This document shows positions 16,485-25,481 of a stretch of DNA of 64,000 nt, one piece after another (positions within the stretch are counted from its first letter, which is position 1; every line of letters starts with the position of its first letter). The stretch covers positions 1-64,000 of the forward strand of contig JAFPVJ010000027.1 in assembly GCA_017400135.1 (NCBI GenBank). Reading direction: 5' to 3'. The position numbers and the translations under genes were made by a program. This stretch comes from Bacteroidales bacterium (GTDB lineage Bacteria; Bacteroidota; Bacteroidia; Bacteroidales; UBA932). Below the pieces are notes generated by a model that saw only the letters and a program-made list of their open reading frames with translations, had not been told where the DNA came from and did not search any database.

Positions 16485-17261
16485 TCAGGCTTTCCGGATC
16501 CACTTCAAGCCCAGGCGGTCGATGAGGCGGGCGGGGAGCATGGCGATGATTGGCGGCAGCAGGTGATTGGTGATTCCGGGGCTGATACAGCGCCGGCCGC
16601 GCCGCAGCGCCTTCAGGGAACGGCGGACGAGCCATTCCGGGCTGCGGAGGATGCCGATGTTCCGGAGGAATGTCCGCAGGCGGTCACCCAGGGGATAGAG
16701 GCCGGTGTCTACGGCGGCAGGGCAGACGGCCGTAACGGTCACACCGTAGGGCCGGAGTTCGTAAGAGAGTCCCCGGCTGAAACTTTTGACGTAGGCCTTG
16801 GAGGCGGAATAGACGGCGATGCCGGGGGAGGGGATGCGGGCGGTCATCGAAGAAATATTGAGGATCTGGCCGCCGCCCTTTTCTTTCATCCGTGCCCCGA
16901 AGAGGATGCAAAGCTCGGTCAAGGCCTCCATGTGCAGGCGTATCATCGTGCGGACCTTGCCCAGGCTGGCAGGTTCCAGATACTCCATGAAGAACATTCC
17001 CGCGTTGTTGACCAGCAGGTCAGGCACGCATCCGGATTCCTCGCACCAGGCGAGCACTTTAGCTGCGGCGCCTGTCTCCGTCAGGTCGAGGCAGAGCGTC
17101 TCGACGGGCACAGTCAGCGACTCCTTCGCCTGTGCCAGTTCCTCGGCTCGGTTGCTGACCAGGGCCAGTGAATACCCTTCAGACGCCAGTTGACGGGAGA
17201 AAGCCAGGCCTATGCCCGAACTTCCTCCCGTCACCAGTGCCCAGGGTTTCTGCGCAGCCAT
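16485..17261 (-). CDS. Short-chain dehydrogenase/reductase
   Basis: A 258-residue classical SDR: NAD(P)-binding TGGSSGIG near the N-terminus, the NNAG motif (LLVNNAGMFF), and catalytic Ser and YSASK (YxxxK) around residues 135-155. The substrate cannot be told; the C-terminal hydrophobic stretch resembles short-chain oxidoreductases acting on lipids or retinol-like compounds. An upstream in-frame start would add 20 residues inside the preceding gene; the ATG at 17261, 8 bases after the dehydrogenase stop, gives a standard N-terminus. It is the last gene of the seven-gene operon starting at 26.86 kb. Confidence 0.87.
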   Translation of the reverse strand: MAAQKPWALVTGGSSGIGLAFSRQLASEGYSLALVSNRAEELAQAKESLTVPVETLCLDLTETGAAAKVLAWCEESGCVPDLLVNNAGMFFMEYLEPASLGKVRTMIRLHMEALTELCILFGARMKEKGGGQILNISSMTARIPSPGIAVYSASKAYVKSFSRGLSYELRPYGVTVTAVCPAAVDTGLYPLGDRLRTFLRNIGILRSPEWLVRRSLKALRRGRRCISPGITNHLLPPIIAMLPARLIDRLGLKWIRKA

Positions 17262-17269
17262 CGGAAGAA

Positions 17270-18535
17270 TTACAGCTCTGAAGCGTGCGCCAGCAGATAT
17301 TTCTCCGCTTCGACGCTCCAAAGTCCTTGGTGGGCCTTGCAGATGCGGTCGAGCTCGTCGTAGACGGGTTTGCCGACCTTTCCGAAGTCCGCAATCGCGG
17401 TCAGCGGCATCTCGATATGAGTGTAAATCAGCTTCTTGCCACCCGGAATCGAAGGCAGGTTGAGGGTCGTCTCGATCACGGCGTTCAGGCCGCCGATGTG
17501 CGTGACGAGCCCTGCGGGATCCATGCCCTTGCCCATCAGGTCGAGGGCTTCCTTCATGTCGTCTGTGTTGCCGCCGCTCGTGCCGATGACGTGCGTGGAC
17601 GCGTAATGGACATTGTAGAAGTTCAGGGGCGCCTTGAAGTCCGGCTTGCCGGGGCCCGAGAAGAAGTTGAGGCAGCCGTCGAAGGCCAGGATCGCATCAG
17701 CCTGCTCGATGACCGGCGGCACCGGGGCCATCACGACGACATCGTCGTATCCTTCGCCGCCGGACAGGCCGCGAAGCAGATCGACGGGATTGTCGACCAT
17801 CGTGTTGACATAATGCAGCTCGATGCCGCGGGAAGCGGCGAATTCAACCGTGTATAAGCTGGCGGCTCGGTCCAGACGCGCCTGGTCGATGTCCGTCACG
17901 ACGAAGAGCGACGGATGCCGGTCCTCGCGGTGCAGCACATAGTTGATCATCGCAAGACCCATCGGACCCACGCCGGCCAGCAGCGCCAGACGTCCGCCGT
18001 CCTTGATCTCCATCGTATGGACGTAGGAACCGGGCGTGGTGTGGTAGCAGGCGTGCATGGCGCCGATCACGCAGCTCAGCGGCTCGCTCAGCGAAGCAGG
18101 ATAGAATCCTTCGCCCTTGAACGGCAGCAGGCAGCCCATCTTCATCACTTCCGCGGGAATGACCACGTAGGTCGCGTCACCGCCGATGTACCGGTAGGAA
18201 TAGCCGGGGGCCGAGAGCACGCCGCACGGGGCGTCCGGATAGTTGAGGGCGGGCTGGATGGAGAACTTGTCTCCGGGCTTGAACTGGTCGGCCCATTGGG
18301 CGCCGACTTCGACGATCTCGCCGGCGAACTCGTGTCCGATGATGGTCGGGTGTTCGGCCACGTCGTTCGGGACCCGCTTGTGGGCGGCTCCCTGGTGGGA
18401 AGACTTGTAGGAGGACATGCAGATGCTGTCGCTCACCACTTTCGCGAGGATCTCATCCTCCTTGATCTGGGGCAGCTCGAACTCCTCGAGCCGCAGGTCA
18501 CATGTGCCGTAAAGGCGTACCGCTTTGGTTTTCAT
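17270..18535 (-). CDS. Zinc-type alcohol dehydrogenase, L-sorbose-1-phosphate reductase-like
   Basis: A 421-residue medium-chain dehydrogenase with SICMSSYKSSHQG (zinc Cys region), the GHEFAGEIVEVG motif, and a nucleotide-binding fold with ALLAGVGPMG. Length and text (SSYKSSHQG, long insert with GYSYRYIGGD) are closest, from memory, to L-sorbose-1-phosphate reductase-type proteins rather than simple alcohol dehydrogenases. The partner gene immediately upstream encodes an aldolase/SDR fusion, so both probably act on one polyol or ketose-phosphate pathway. ATG at 18535 preferred over the in-frame TTG four codons upstream. Confidence 0.85.
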   Translation of the reverse strand: MKTKAVRLYGTCDLRLEEFELPQIKEDEILAKVVSDSICMSSYKSSHQGAAHKRVPNDVAEHPTIIGHEFAGEIVEVGAQWADQFKPGDKFSIQPALNYPDAPCGVLSAPGYSYRYIGGDATYVVIPAEVMKMGCLLPFKGEGFYPASLSEPLSCVIGAMHACYHTTPGSYVHTMEIKDGGRLALLAGVGPMGLAMINYVLHREDRHPSLFVVTDIDQARLDRAASLYTVEFAASRGIELHYVNTMVDNPVDLLRGLSGGEGYDDVVVMAPVPPVIEQADAILAFDGCLNFFSGPGKPDFKAPLNFYNVHYASTHVIGTSGGNTDDMKEALDLMGKGMDPAGLVTHIGGLNAVIETTLNLPSIPGGKKLIYTHIEMPLTAIADFGKVGKPVYDELDRICKAHQGLWSVEAEKYLLAHASEL

Positions 18536-18551
18536 ATTGGTTGTCAATTAA

Positions 18552-20489
18552 TTACGCTAACATGACCTGGCCGCCCGTGATCGGGATGGCCTGTCCGGTC
18601 TCGCCGGTCTGGTCGATGGCATACAGGATGGCCTTGCACACATCCTCCGGATTGCAGCCTTTGCGCATGGGCACCTTCGAGAGGTAGTACTCCCGCACGT
18701 CGGCGACCGTCTTGGCGCCGGGCACCTTGCCCGCATTCAGGTACTGGATGAACAGGCCCTTCTCCGGGTCGCTCCATAGCGGTCCGTCCAGGTAGTTGCC
18801 CGGGCAGATGGCGTTGACCTTGATGCGGAAGGGAGCCAGCTCGAGGGCGAAGGACTGGGTCAGTCCGATGCCGCCGAACTTGCTGCCCGCGTAGGCGTAG
18901 TTGGCCTTCGAGCCGACCAGGCCGCTCTTGGAGTTGACCTGGATGATGTCGGCGAAATACTCCGGGTCGCGCGCCGTCTGGACTTTCATCACGTGGCTCG
19001 CCACCTTAGAGCAATAGAAGAAGGCGTGGTAGTTGATTTTAGTAACAAATTCAAAGGTCTCGGGGGTCAGGGTTTCGAGGTCTCCGGCACGGGCGACGCC
19101 GGCGTTGGAGACAAAGCAGTCGAGTGCGCCGAACTGCAGGACGGTCTCGCGCACCAGCGCCTTGACGCTGTCCAGGTCGGCGACATTGGTCTTGACGAAG
19201 ATGGAGCGGTTGCCGCGGCAGAGCGTGTTGAATGCGGCCGCCGTCTTTTCGCCGGTCACCTCGTTCAGGTCGGCCACGACGATATTGGCACCCTCGCGGA
19301 TCAGTTCGCGCGCGATGCCCTCGCCGAAGCCCTGGGCGGCACCCGTCACGATGATGGTCTTGCCCTCCACGCGCCCCTTGCGGGCACCGGAGGAGACCTT
19401 GCGGCGGTAGTTCTCGACCTCCCAGTTGTCGATGAAGGCGATCTGGCGGCGGTTCATCGGATGCGCCCCGCCGAAGGATCCGGCGTACCAGGCGACCTTA
19501 ACGGCGTCAAGGAAGACGTCCGTGATGACCTGCGCATTCTTGGCGCTGTCACCGGCGGCCAGCAGGCCGACGCCCGGGACCAGGAGTACCTTGGGCGTAT
19601 GGCCGCGGCGCGCAATGTAGCGCTCGATGGCTTTCTCGGCGGCATCCGCGTCCGGGCCGTCGAGGAGGAGATATTCGCTCTTGCAGTAGACGATGCCGTC
19701 CGGGGTGAAGGGCGCCTTGACCGCGTCCCAGCTCTCCATCGCCCACTGAGTCAGGGCGTTGGACGTGACCTGGACGGTCTTGCATCCGCGTCCGGCGCGG
19801 CTCAGCACCGTGCGCATGGCGGGGACGAACTCCACGGCCTCTTCGCATACGGGGACTTCTCCTTCCGGAACCGGCTCCACGCGCGCTTCCAGCCGGGCCA
19901 TGATGCCGTCGTAGATGCGTCGGATCTCATCGGTCGTGTCGGCGCCCACGAAAATGCCGTGGTTCTGCAGGAAAATGACCTGCGGCTCGGCGCCGTTGTC
20001 CTCTCTCCAGGCCTTGATCCGGTTGTATACCTTCTTGAAAAGGGTGTAGCCGGGATCGGTGTACTCGATGTACAGGGCCTCGGGGAAGAGATCGGTGCAC
20101 TCGGCCTTGGCGAACTGCGAGCACATCATCCCGTTCACGAGCGTGGGATGGAGATGGACGACGTAGCGCCATTCCATGCAGTCGTGCAGGGAAGTCTCGA
20201 CCGAAGGGCGGCGGCCCTTGGTGAGGCAGGCGATCGCCAGGTCGTTCTTGACTTGCTCCTCGCGCACGGCAGGGTCGCTGTCATAGCGCCGACGCCGCAT
20301 CGGGGCGAGACGCTTGCGGTCGAGGACCGCGAATCCCTCTTCATCGATGGTGGCGAGGGCGTGGCCGCTGGCCTTGACCCACAGCTTTTCTGCGTCCTTG
20401 TAAGAGGTGTTGCCGCCTCCGGCGATCACGAAACGCGGATCGGCGCCGTACAGGCGGGATATTTCAATCAGTGCATCCAGTTCTTTCAT
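18552..20489 (-). CDS. Bifunctional class II aldolase / short-chain dehydrogenase
   Basis: A 645-residue fusion. The N-terminal class II aldolase half (about 1-390) has AGGGNTS, the Glu of SVETSLH, the VVHLHP zinc pair and a QNHGIFV His. The C-terminal SDR half (about 395-645) has IIVTGAAQGFGEG, FVSNAGVA and the YAYAGSK catalytic motif (YxxxK). Fusions of this type occur in rhamnose, fucose and polyol breakdown, where the aldolase cleaves a ketose-phosphate and the dehydrogenase oxidises a sugar or aldehyde; the substrate here is not defined. Its start overlaps the PHP gene by 4 bases. Confidence 0.9.
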   Translation of the reverse strand: MKELDALIEISRLYGADPRFVIAGGGNTSYKDAEKLWVKASGHALATIDEEGFAVLDRKRLAPMRRRRYDSDPAVREEQVKNDLAIACLTKGRRPSVETSLHDCMEWRYVVHLHPTLVNGMMCSQFAKAECTDLFPEALYIEYTDPGYTLFKKVYNRIKAWREDNGAEPQVIFLQNHGIFVGADTTDEIRRIYDGIMARLEARVEPVPEGEVPVCEEAVEFVPAMRTVLSRAGRGCKTVQVTSNALTQWAMESWDAVKAPFTPDGIVYCKSEYLLLDGPDADAAEKAIERYIARRGHTPKVLLVPGVGLLAAGDSAKNAQVITDVFLDAVKVAWYAGSFGGAHPMNRRQIAFIDNWEVENYRRKVSSGARKGRVEGKTIIVTGAAQGFGEGIARELIREGANIVVADLNEVTGEKTAAAFNTLCRGNRSIFVKTNVADLDSVKALVRETVLQFGALDCFVSNAGVARAGDLETLTPETFEFVTKINYHAFFYCSKVASHVMKVQTARDPEYFADIIQVNSKSGLVGSKANYAYAGSKFGGIGLTQSFALELAPFRIKVNAICPGNYLDGPLWSDPEKGLFIQYLNAGKVPGAKTVADVREYYLSKVPMRKGCNPEDVCKAILYAIDQTGETGQAIPITGGQVMLA

Positions 20490-21589
20490 GCCTCAATCGT
20501 TTTTAATATCAATTCTTCTCCGGCGGCAGGGGAGTCGAGGCCGGCTTGGTGCGCGGCGACGGCACAGGCTCCGCGCCAGTTGATTTCTCGCAGCTTTTCC
20601 GTCAGTCCTTCGGCATCCCGGGTGCGCAGGCGGATGGGCTCGAGGGCGGGGGTGTTGTGCTCGGAACCGAAGGTCACGACGAATCCCTCGTCTTCCAGAT
20701 AGCCGGCGTAGCGCTCCAGGACGGCGGTGGTGTTGCGGGTGGTGATGAATTCCACGCTGCGGAATCCGCGCCGCTTCAGGGTCGCCGCCGCCTTTTCGAG
20801 GTCGCCCTCGAAGTCGGTGAAGCAACCCTTGGCATCGTCGGCCAGGAAGGGATAGGTGGGGATGCCGCCCGCCGCCTCGATGATGCGTTGGACGGTCTCC
20901 ATCGGCAGGAAGGCCTTCGGGTCTTCGGGTACGAAAGCCGCGCCGCCCGCCTTGAGCAGCCGGCTGCGGATCTCGTTCTCGACGGCCGCCCGGTTGGCGG
21001 GATCGGCCTTCAGAGGCGTGCCGAAGAAGAGTTTCTCATACAGGGCCCGCCGGCCGGCCTCGGAAGCGCACTTGGCATCCACGGCGAGTCGCACGGCGGT
21101 CGCGAGATGGCGCTCCCGGATCGAACCGCGGGTGAGCCGGTCCCGAACCTCGTCGAAAGAGATGAGGAATCCCGCGCCCACGGCGTCCAGATGTGAGTTG
21201 AGCTTGGCGCACATACGCTCGACCTGGGCGTTGGACTCGGCCTTGACGGCGGCCAGCTGGCGCGCTTCCTTCCCCTTCAGGATGACGGGGTAGGCGAGGC
21301 CTTTGCCGCTGATGTAGGTCCGGCCCGGGTTGTTGGGGTCGTTGACCCGCAGACCCGCGGCCTGGTCCTCGGCGTTGAGGGAGATGAATTCGATGTTGAA
21401 AAGGGGGAAGAGGCGGCGACGGCCGCACTCTTCACTCCATTCCTTATATCCGTCCATCGAGTAGAAATCATTGATTCCTACCACTTTGACGCCTTCCTCC
21501 GCGGCCAGGTCGAGCGCCTGCGTGACGCTCTCGAACGCGCTGAAGGAATAGGGCGTGTGCAGATGGGCGTTGACGTCCGGAACTCTCAT
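20486..21589 (-). CDS. PHP-domain metal-dependent phosphoesterase-like protein
   Basis: A 367-residue protein beginning DVNAHLHTPYSFSAF, the PHP metal-binding HxH text, followed by GINDFYSMDGY, an EFISL acidic segment and a late FGSEHNTPAL His. PHP proteins are phosphatases, phosphodiesterases or nucleases; this one is longer than YciV-type phosphoesterases and I do not recognise a named subfamily. It lies between the dehydrogenase complex and the aldolase genes, two bases from the E1 stop and overlapping the aldolase start, so a step in that pathway (perhaps dephosphorylation) is inferred. The ATG at 21589 fits the PHP N-terminus; an upstream in-frame start lies inside E1. Confidence 0.75.
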   Translation of the reverse strand: MRVPDVNAHLHTPYSFSAFESVTQALDLAAEEGVKVVGINDFYSMDGYKEWSEECGRRRLFPLFNIEFISLNAEDQAAGLRVNDPNNPGRTYISGKGLAYPVILKGKEARQLAAVKAESNAQVERMCAKLNSHLDAVGAGFLISFDEVRDRLTRGSIRERHLATAVRLAVDAKCASEAGRRALYEKLFFGTPLKADPANRAAVENEIRSRLLKAGGAAFVPEDPKAFLPMETVQRIIEAAGGIPTYPFLADDAKGCFTDFEGDLEKAAATLKRRGFRSVEFITTRNTTAVLERYAGYLEDEGFVVTFGSEHNTPALEPIRLRTRDAEGLTEKLREINWRGACAVAAHQAGLDSPAAGEELILKTIEA

Positions 21590-21590
21590 A

Positions 21591-24071
21591 TTAGACACCC
21601 TTCTTGGCCCGCAGGATCTGCTGCGCCGCGGTGAAGTTGCCCGTCGGGACATAGTCCTTGAGCGGGATCATCTTCTCGTTGATGGCGTCGAGGAACCAGC
21701 TCGGCTGCGGGAAGAACGCCGCCTCGAGCTCGTGGCAAGGGGTGATCCAGTTGCGGGAACCGAGCACCACCGGCGCCGCGTCGAGGTAATCGAAGCAGAG
21801 GTCGGCGATGTTGGCCGCCAGGTCGTTGAGGTAGGATCCGCGGGCTGCCGCGTCGCCGGCGATGATGATGCGGCCGGTCTTCTTGACGGACTCGATGACC
21901 TTCTCATAGTTGAACGGGACGAGGGTGCGGGCGTCGATGACTTCCGCCTCGAGGCCGTACTTCTCCTTGAGCTCGTCCGCCGCCTGGAGGGCGCGGTACA
22001 GCGTGGCGCCGATCGTGAGGAAGGTGACATCCTTGCCGGGACGCTTGACGTCGGGCTCGCCGAGCGGGATCTCGTAGTATTCCGTCGGCACGCCGCCCTG
22101 GTGGAACTCCTCGCCCTTGTCGTAGATGCGCTGGCTCTCGAAGAAGATGACGGGGTCGGTGCCCTGCAAGGCGCTGTTCATCAAGCCCTTGGCGTCGTAA
22201 GGCGTGACCGGGAAGACGACCTTCAGGCCCGGGATGTGGGTGCAGAGGGAGGTCCAGTCCTGGCTGTGCTGGGCGCCGTACTTGGAGCCTACGGACACAC
22301 GCACGACGACCGGCATCTTGAGGATATTGCCGGACATCGCCTGCCACTTCGGCAGCTGGTTGAAGATTTCGTCGCCGCAGCAGCCGAGGAAGTCGCAGTA
22401 CATGATCTCGGGGATCACGCGGCCGCCGCACATCGCATAACCGATGGCCGTGCCGATGATGGCCGCCTCCGCGATCGGGGAATTGAACAGGCGGTGGTAG
22501 GGGAGCGCCTCGGTCAGGCCGCGGTAGACGGCGAAGGCGCCACCCCATTCGCGGTTCTCCTCACCGTAGGCGACCAGGGACGCATCCTTGTAGAAACGGT
22601 CGATGACCGCTTCGAAAATACCGTCCTTGATGTTGTACATCTTCATCTTGCTGACGGGCTTGCCCTCGGCGTCCAGATAGAAGCGGGTCTTGCCGGCGAT
22701 CTGCTTGACGCGCGGGTTCTCTTCCATCGGATGGTTGACTTCGGGCTTGGCGTCGCTGAGGCTGTCCACGCTGAGGTTGGAGAACATCATGTCGCCAAGG
22801 AGCTCGTTGTCTTTTACAAGGTCCATGCGCGGGGAGACGGTCTCGTCGATGGCGAGCTTGTACATCTCGAAAATGACGTCCTTCATTTCGGCCTGGATCT
22901 TGTCCAGATCGGCCTGGGTGGCGACTTTCGCGGCGACGAGCTTGTCGCCGAACTCCTTGATGCAGTCTTCGGCGAGCCAGGCTTCTATTTCCTCCTTCGT
23001 ACGATAGGAGGACTGGTCGCTCGGCGAGTGGCCGCTGTAGCGGTAGGTCACGACGTCGAGCAGGCAGGGGCCTTCCTTCTTCTCGAGGAGGGCCTTCTTG
23101 CGCCGGAAGGCGTCGATGACGGCGAGCGGGTTGTAGCCGTCCACGCGCTCGGCGTGCCAGGCCTCGGGGTTGAAGCCGGCGCCGATGCGGGCGGGGAAGG
23201 TGTAGCCCATCGTTTCGCCGCGGGTCTGGCCGCCCATCGCGTACTGGTTGTCCATGACGTTGATCAGGACGGGCAGGCCACCCTTCATGTCGCCCTCCCA
23301 GAGGGTATGGAACTGGTCCATCGAGGCGAAGGTCATGCCTTCGAGGACGGGGCCGCGGGCCATGGCGCCGTCACCGAGGTTGGCGACGACAATGCCCTTC
23401 TTGCGGTTGACTTTCTTATAGAGCGCGGCACCCACGGCGATGGCGCCGGAGCCGCCGACGATGGCGTTGTTGGGATAGATGCCGAAAGGGGTGAAGAAGG
23501 TGTGCATCGATCCGCCCAGGCCTTTGTTGAAACCGGTGGTGCGGGCGAAGATCTCCGCCATCGCGCCGTAGAGCAGGAAGCGGATGCCCAGCTGCTTGGT
23601 CGTGCCCTTGAAACCCTTGCCGGCGACGGCGACGGTCGCGCCGCCCCAGAACTCGTCCATCACTTTCTTGAGTTCCTTGTCGGGAAGGATCTCGATGGAA
23701 CGCAGGCCCTTGGCGAGGATCTCGCCGTGGGAGCGGTGGCTGCCGAAGATGAAGTCGTCGGTGTCCAGGCAGTACGCCATGCCGACCGCGGCGGCCTCCT
23801 GTCCGGCGGACAGGTGGGCGGGACCGGGGTTGTTATAGGCGACGCCATTGTAGCCGCCCGTGGTCTTGACGAGGTTGAGCATCGTCTCGAACTCACGGAT
23901 GGTGAACATGTCCCTGTAGATATGGAGAAGGTCTTCCTTGGTGAAGTTGCCTTCCTTGAGTTCGTCCTTTACAGTCTTCTTATACTGCATCACGGGGATT
24001 TCCGGGAACTTGATTTCGTGCTCGGCAGGACGACGGACCTCGTTAGGATCGATGTAAATTGATTTAGGCAT
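21591..24071 (-). CDS. 2-oxoacid dehydrogenase E1, fused alpha and beta subunits
   Basis: An 826-residue single-chain E1: thiamine-pyrophosphate alpha part first (about 40-430; GGSMHTF, TPP motif GDGAMARG ending at NVMDNQYAMGG), then the beta part (about 465-826; NSPIAEAAIIGTAIGY, YGAQHSQDW). In most bacteria these are two proteins. It decarboxylates a 2-oxoacid (or acetoin) and passes the acyl group to the lipoyl arm of E2. The substrate is not certain: branched-chain, pyruvate and acetoin enzymes share this fold. It is the third gene of the operon, after E2 and E3, and is followed directly by the PHP and aldolase genes. Confidence 0.92.
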   Translation of the reverse strand: MPKSIYIDPNEVRRPAEHEIKFPEIPVMQYKKTVKDELKEGNFTKEDLLHIYRDMFTIREFETMLNLVKTTGGYNGVAYNNPGPAHLSAGQEAAAVGMAYCLDTDDFIFGSHRSHGEILAKGLRSIEILPDKELKKVMDEFWGGATVAVAGKGFKGTTKQLGIRFLLYGAMAEIFARTTGFNKGLGGSMHTFFTPFGIYPNNAIVGGSGAIAVGAALYKKVNRKKGIVVANLGDGAMARGPVLEGMTFASMDQFHTLWEGDMKGGLPVLINVMDNQYAMGGQTRGETMGYTFPARIGAGFNPEAWHAERVDGYNPLAVIDAFRRKKALLEKKEGPCLLDVVTYRYSGHSPSDQSSYRTKEEIEAWLAEDCIKEFGDKLVAAKVATQADLDKIQAEMKDVIFEMYKLAIDETVSPRMDLVKDNELLGDMMFSNLSVDSLSDAKPEVNHPMEENPRVKQIAGKTRFYLDAEGKPVSKMKMYNIKDGIFEAVIDRFYKDASLVAYGEENREWGGAFAVYRGLTEALPYHRLFNSPIAEAAIIGTAIGYAMCGGRVIPEIMYCDFLGCCGDEIFNQLPKWQAMSGNILKMPVVVRVSVGSKYGAQHSQDWTSLCTHIPGLKVVFPVTPYDAKGLMNSALQGTDPVIFFESQRIYDKGEEFHQGGVPTEYYEIPLGEPDVKRPGKDVTFLTIGATLYRALQAADELKEKYGLEAEVIDARTLVPFNYEKVIESVKKTGRIIIAGDAAARGSYLNDLAANIADLCFDYLDAAPVVLGSRNWITPCHELEAAFFPQPSWFLDAINEKMIPLKDYVPTGNFTAAQQILRAKKGV

Positions 24072-24086
24072 ATCGGATGTTTGTTT

Positions 24087-25466
24087 TTATTTCAGGGTGA
24101 ATGCGGTTTCCTTGAGTATTTCGGAGACGGTGGGGTGCGGGAAGACCACTTCCTTGAGCTGCTCCACGGTCATCTCCTGCTCGATGGCGATGCAGGCGCC
24201 GTGGATCATCTCGCTGCAGGGGTTGCCCAGCAGATGGACGCCCAGCACCTCGTGGTATTTCTTGCCGACGAGGATCTTGCAGATGCCTTCGCCGCCCTCG
24301 TTCTCGGCCACAAAACGGCCGGAATAGGCCATCGGGAGTTTGATGACGGTGTAGTCGATGCCTTTCTGCTTCGCATCGGCTTCGGTCAGGCCGACGCCCG
24401 CGACTTCCGGATTGGTGTAGACTACGCCCGGGATGGCGTCGTAGCGCATGCGGTCGGGCTTGCCGGCGATGTTGTTGACGGCGACTTCACCTTCGCGGCT
24501 CGCGGTGTGGGCGAGCATGGAGAATCCGGTCACGTCGCCCGCGGCATACACGCCGGGGATGTTGGTGCGCATCTTCTCGTCGACCTTGATGCCGCAAGGC
24601 TTGCCGCCCCGGTTGAGGAGCATGTCCACGCCGAGATTCTCGAGGCCGAAGCCGCTGATATTGGCGCGACGGCCCACGCTGACAAGAATCTTGTCGCCGC
24701 GGACCTTGCAGACCTGGCCCTGGGGATCCTCATAGACGACGCAGTCGCCTTCGATGCCGGTGACCTTGCAGCTGAGGTTGAAGACCACGCCCTTCTTGGC
24801 ATAGATGGCCTGGAGCATGGCGCTGATCTCGTCGTCGAGGGGGCCGAGGATCTTGGGCAGCATCTCCACGACGGTCACCTTCGTGCCGAGGCTGTTGAAG
24901 AAGCTGGCGAATTCCATTCCGATGACGCCGCCGCCGATGACCACGATCTCTTCCGGACGCTCGGTCAGGGAGAGGATCTCGCGGTTGGTGACGATGCGGT
25001 CGCCGGCTTCCTTGAGGCCCGGGAACGGAGGGACGGCGGCCTCGGAACCGGTGCAGACGAGCAGGTTCCGGGCGACGAAGTCCTTGCCGTCGGCCTGGAC
25101 GGTGATGCCTTCGGCGCCGCGTCCGGCTATGTAGGCCTCGGCCTTGACAACCTCGACCTTGCCGGCCTTCATCGCGGCCTTGACACCGCCGACGAGTTTG
25201 CGGACCACCTTGTTCTTGCGCTCGACTATCTTGCCGTAGTCGAAGGCGGCGCCGTCCACGCTGACACCGTATTTGTCGCCGTGGAGGGCATAATTGTACA
25301 CTTTCGCGCTGTAGAGCAGCGTCTTGGTGGGGATGCAGCCTTCATTGAGGCAGACGCCGCCCAATTCTTTCCTTTCAAAAAGGACTACGCTGAGGCCGAG
25401 GGCGCCGGCGCGTTCCGCCGCGACATATCCTCCGGGACCTCCGCCGATGATTGCAAGATCGTACAT
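24087..25466 (-). CDS. lpdA: Dihydrolipoamide dehydrogenase (E3)
   Basis: A 459-residue flavoprotein that reoxidises the dihydrolipoyl arm of E2 with NAD+. It has the FAD-binding GGGPGGYVAAE, the redox disulfide in GGVCLNEGCIPTK, the NAD-binding VIGGGVIGMEF, the ATGRAxxD-equivalent YAAGDVTG and the C-terminal HPTVSEIL catalytic His-Glu pair: all key residues present. It lies 15 bases after E2 and 15 before E1, consistent with a dedicated complex. Confidence 0.96.
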   Translation of the reverse strand: MYDLAIIGGGPGGYVAAERAGALGLSVVLFERKELGGVCLNEGCIPTKTLLYSAKVYNYALHGDKYGVSVDGAAFDYGKIVERKNKVVRKLVGGVKAAMKAGKVEVVKAEAYIAGRGAEGITVQADGKDFVARNLLVCTGSEAAVPPFPGLKEAGDRIVTNREILSLTERPEEIVVIGGGVIGMEFASFFNSLGTKVTVVEMLPKILGPLDDEISAMLQAIYAKKGVVFNLSCKVTGIEGDCVVYEDPQGQVCKVRGDKILVSVGRRANISGFGLENLGVDMLLNRGGKPCGIKVDEKMRTNIPGVYAAGDVTGFSMLAHTASREGEVAVNNIAGKPDRMRYDAIPGVVYTNPEVAGVGLTEADAKQKGIDYTVIKLPMAYSGRFVAENEGGEGICKILVGKKYHEVLGVHLLGNPCSEMIHGACIAIEQEMTVEQLKEVVFPHPTVSEILKETAFTLK

Positions 25467-25481
25467 ATTGAGAATGGTTTT

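Noticed and set aside
14377-16635. 752-codon minus-strand frame across the aldolase-domain, M64 and DUF486 genes
   Set aside because: Covers three sense genes with clear catalytic motifs; no signal of its own.
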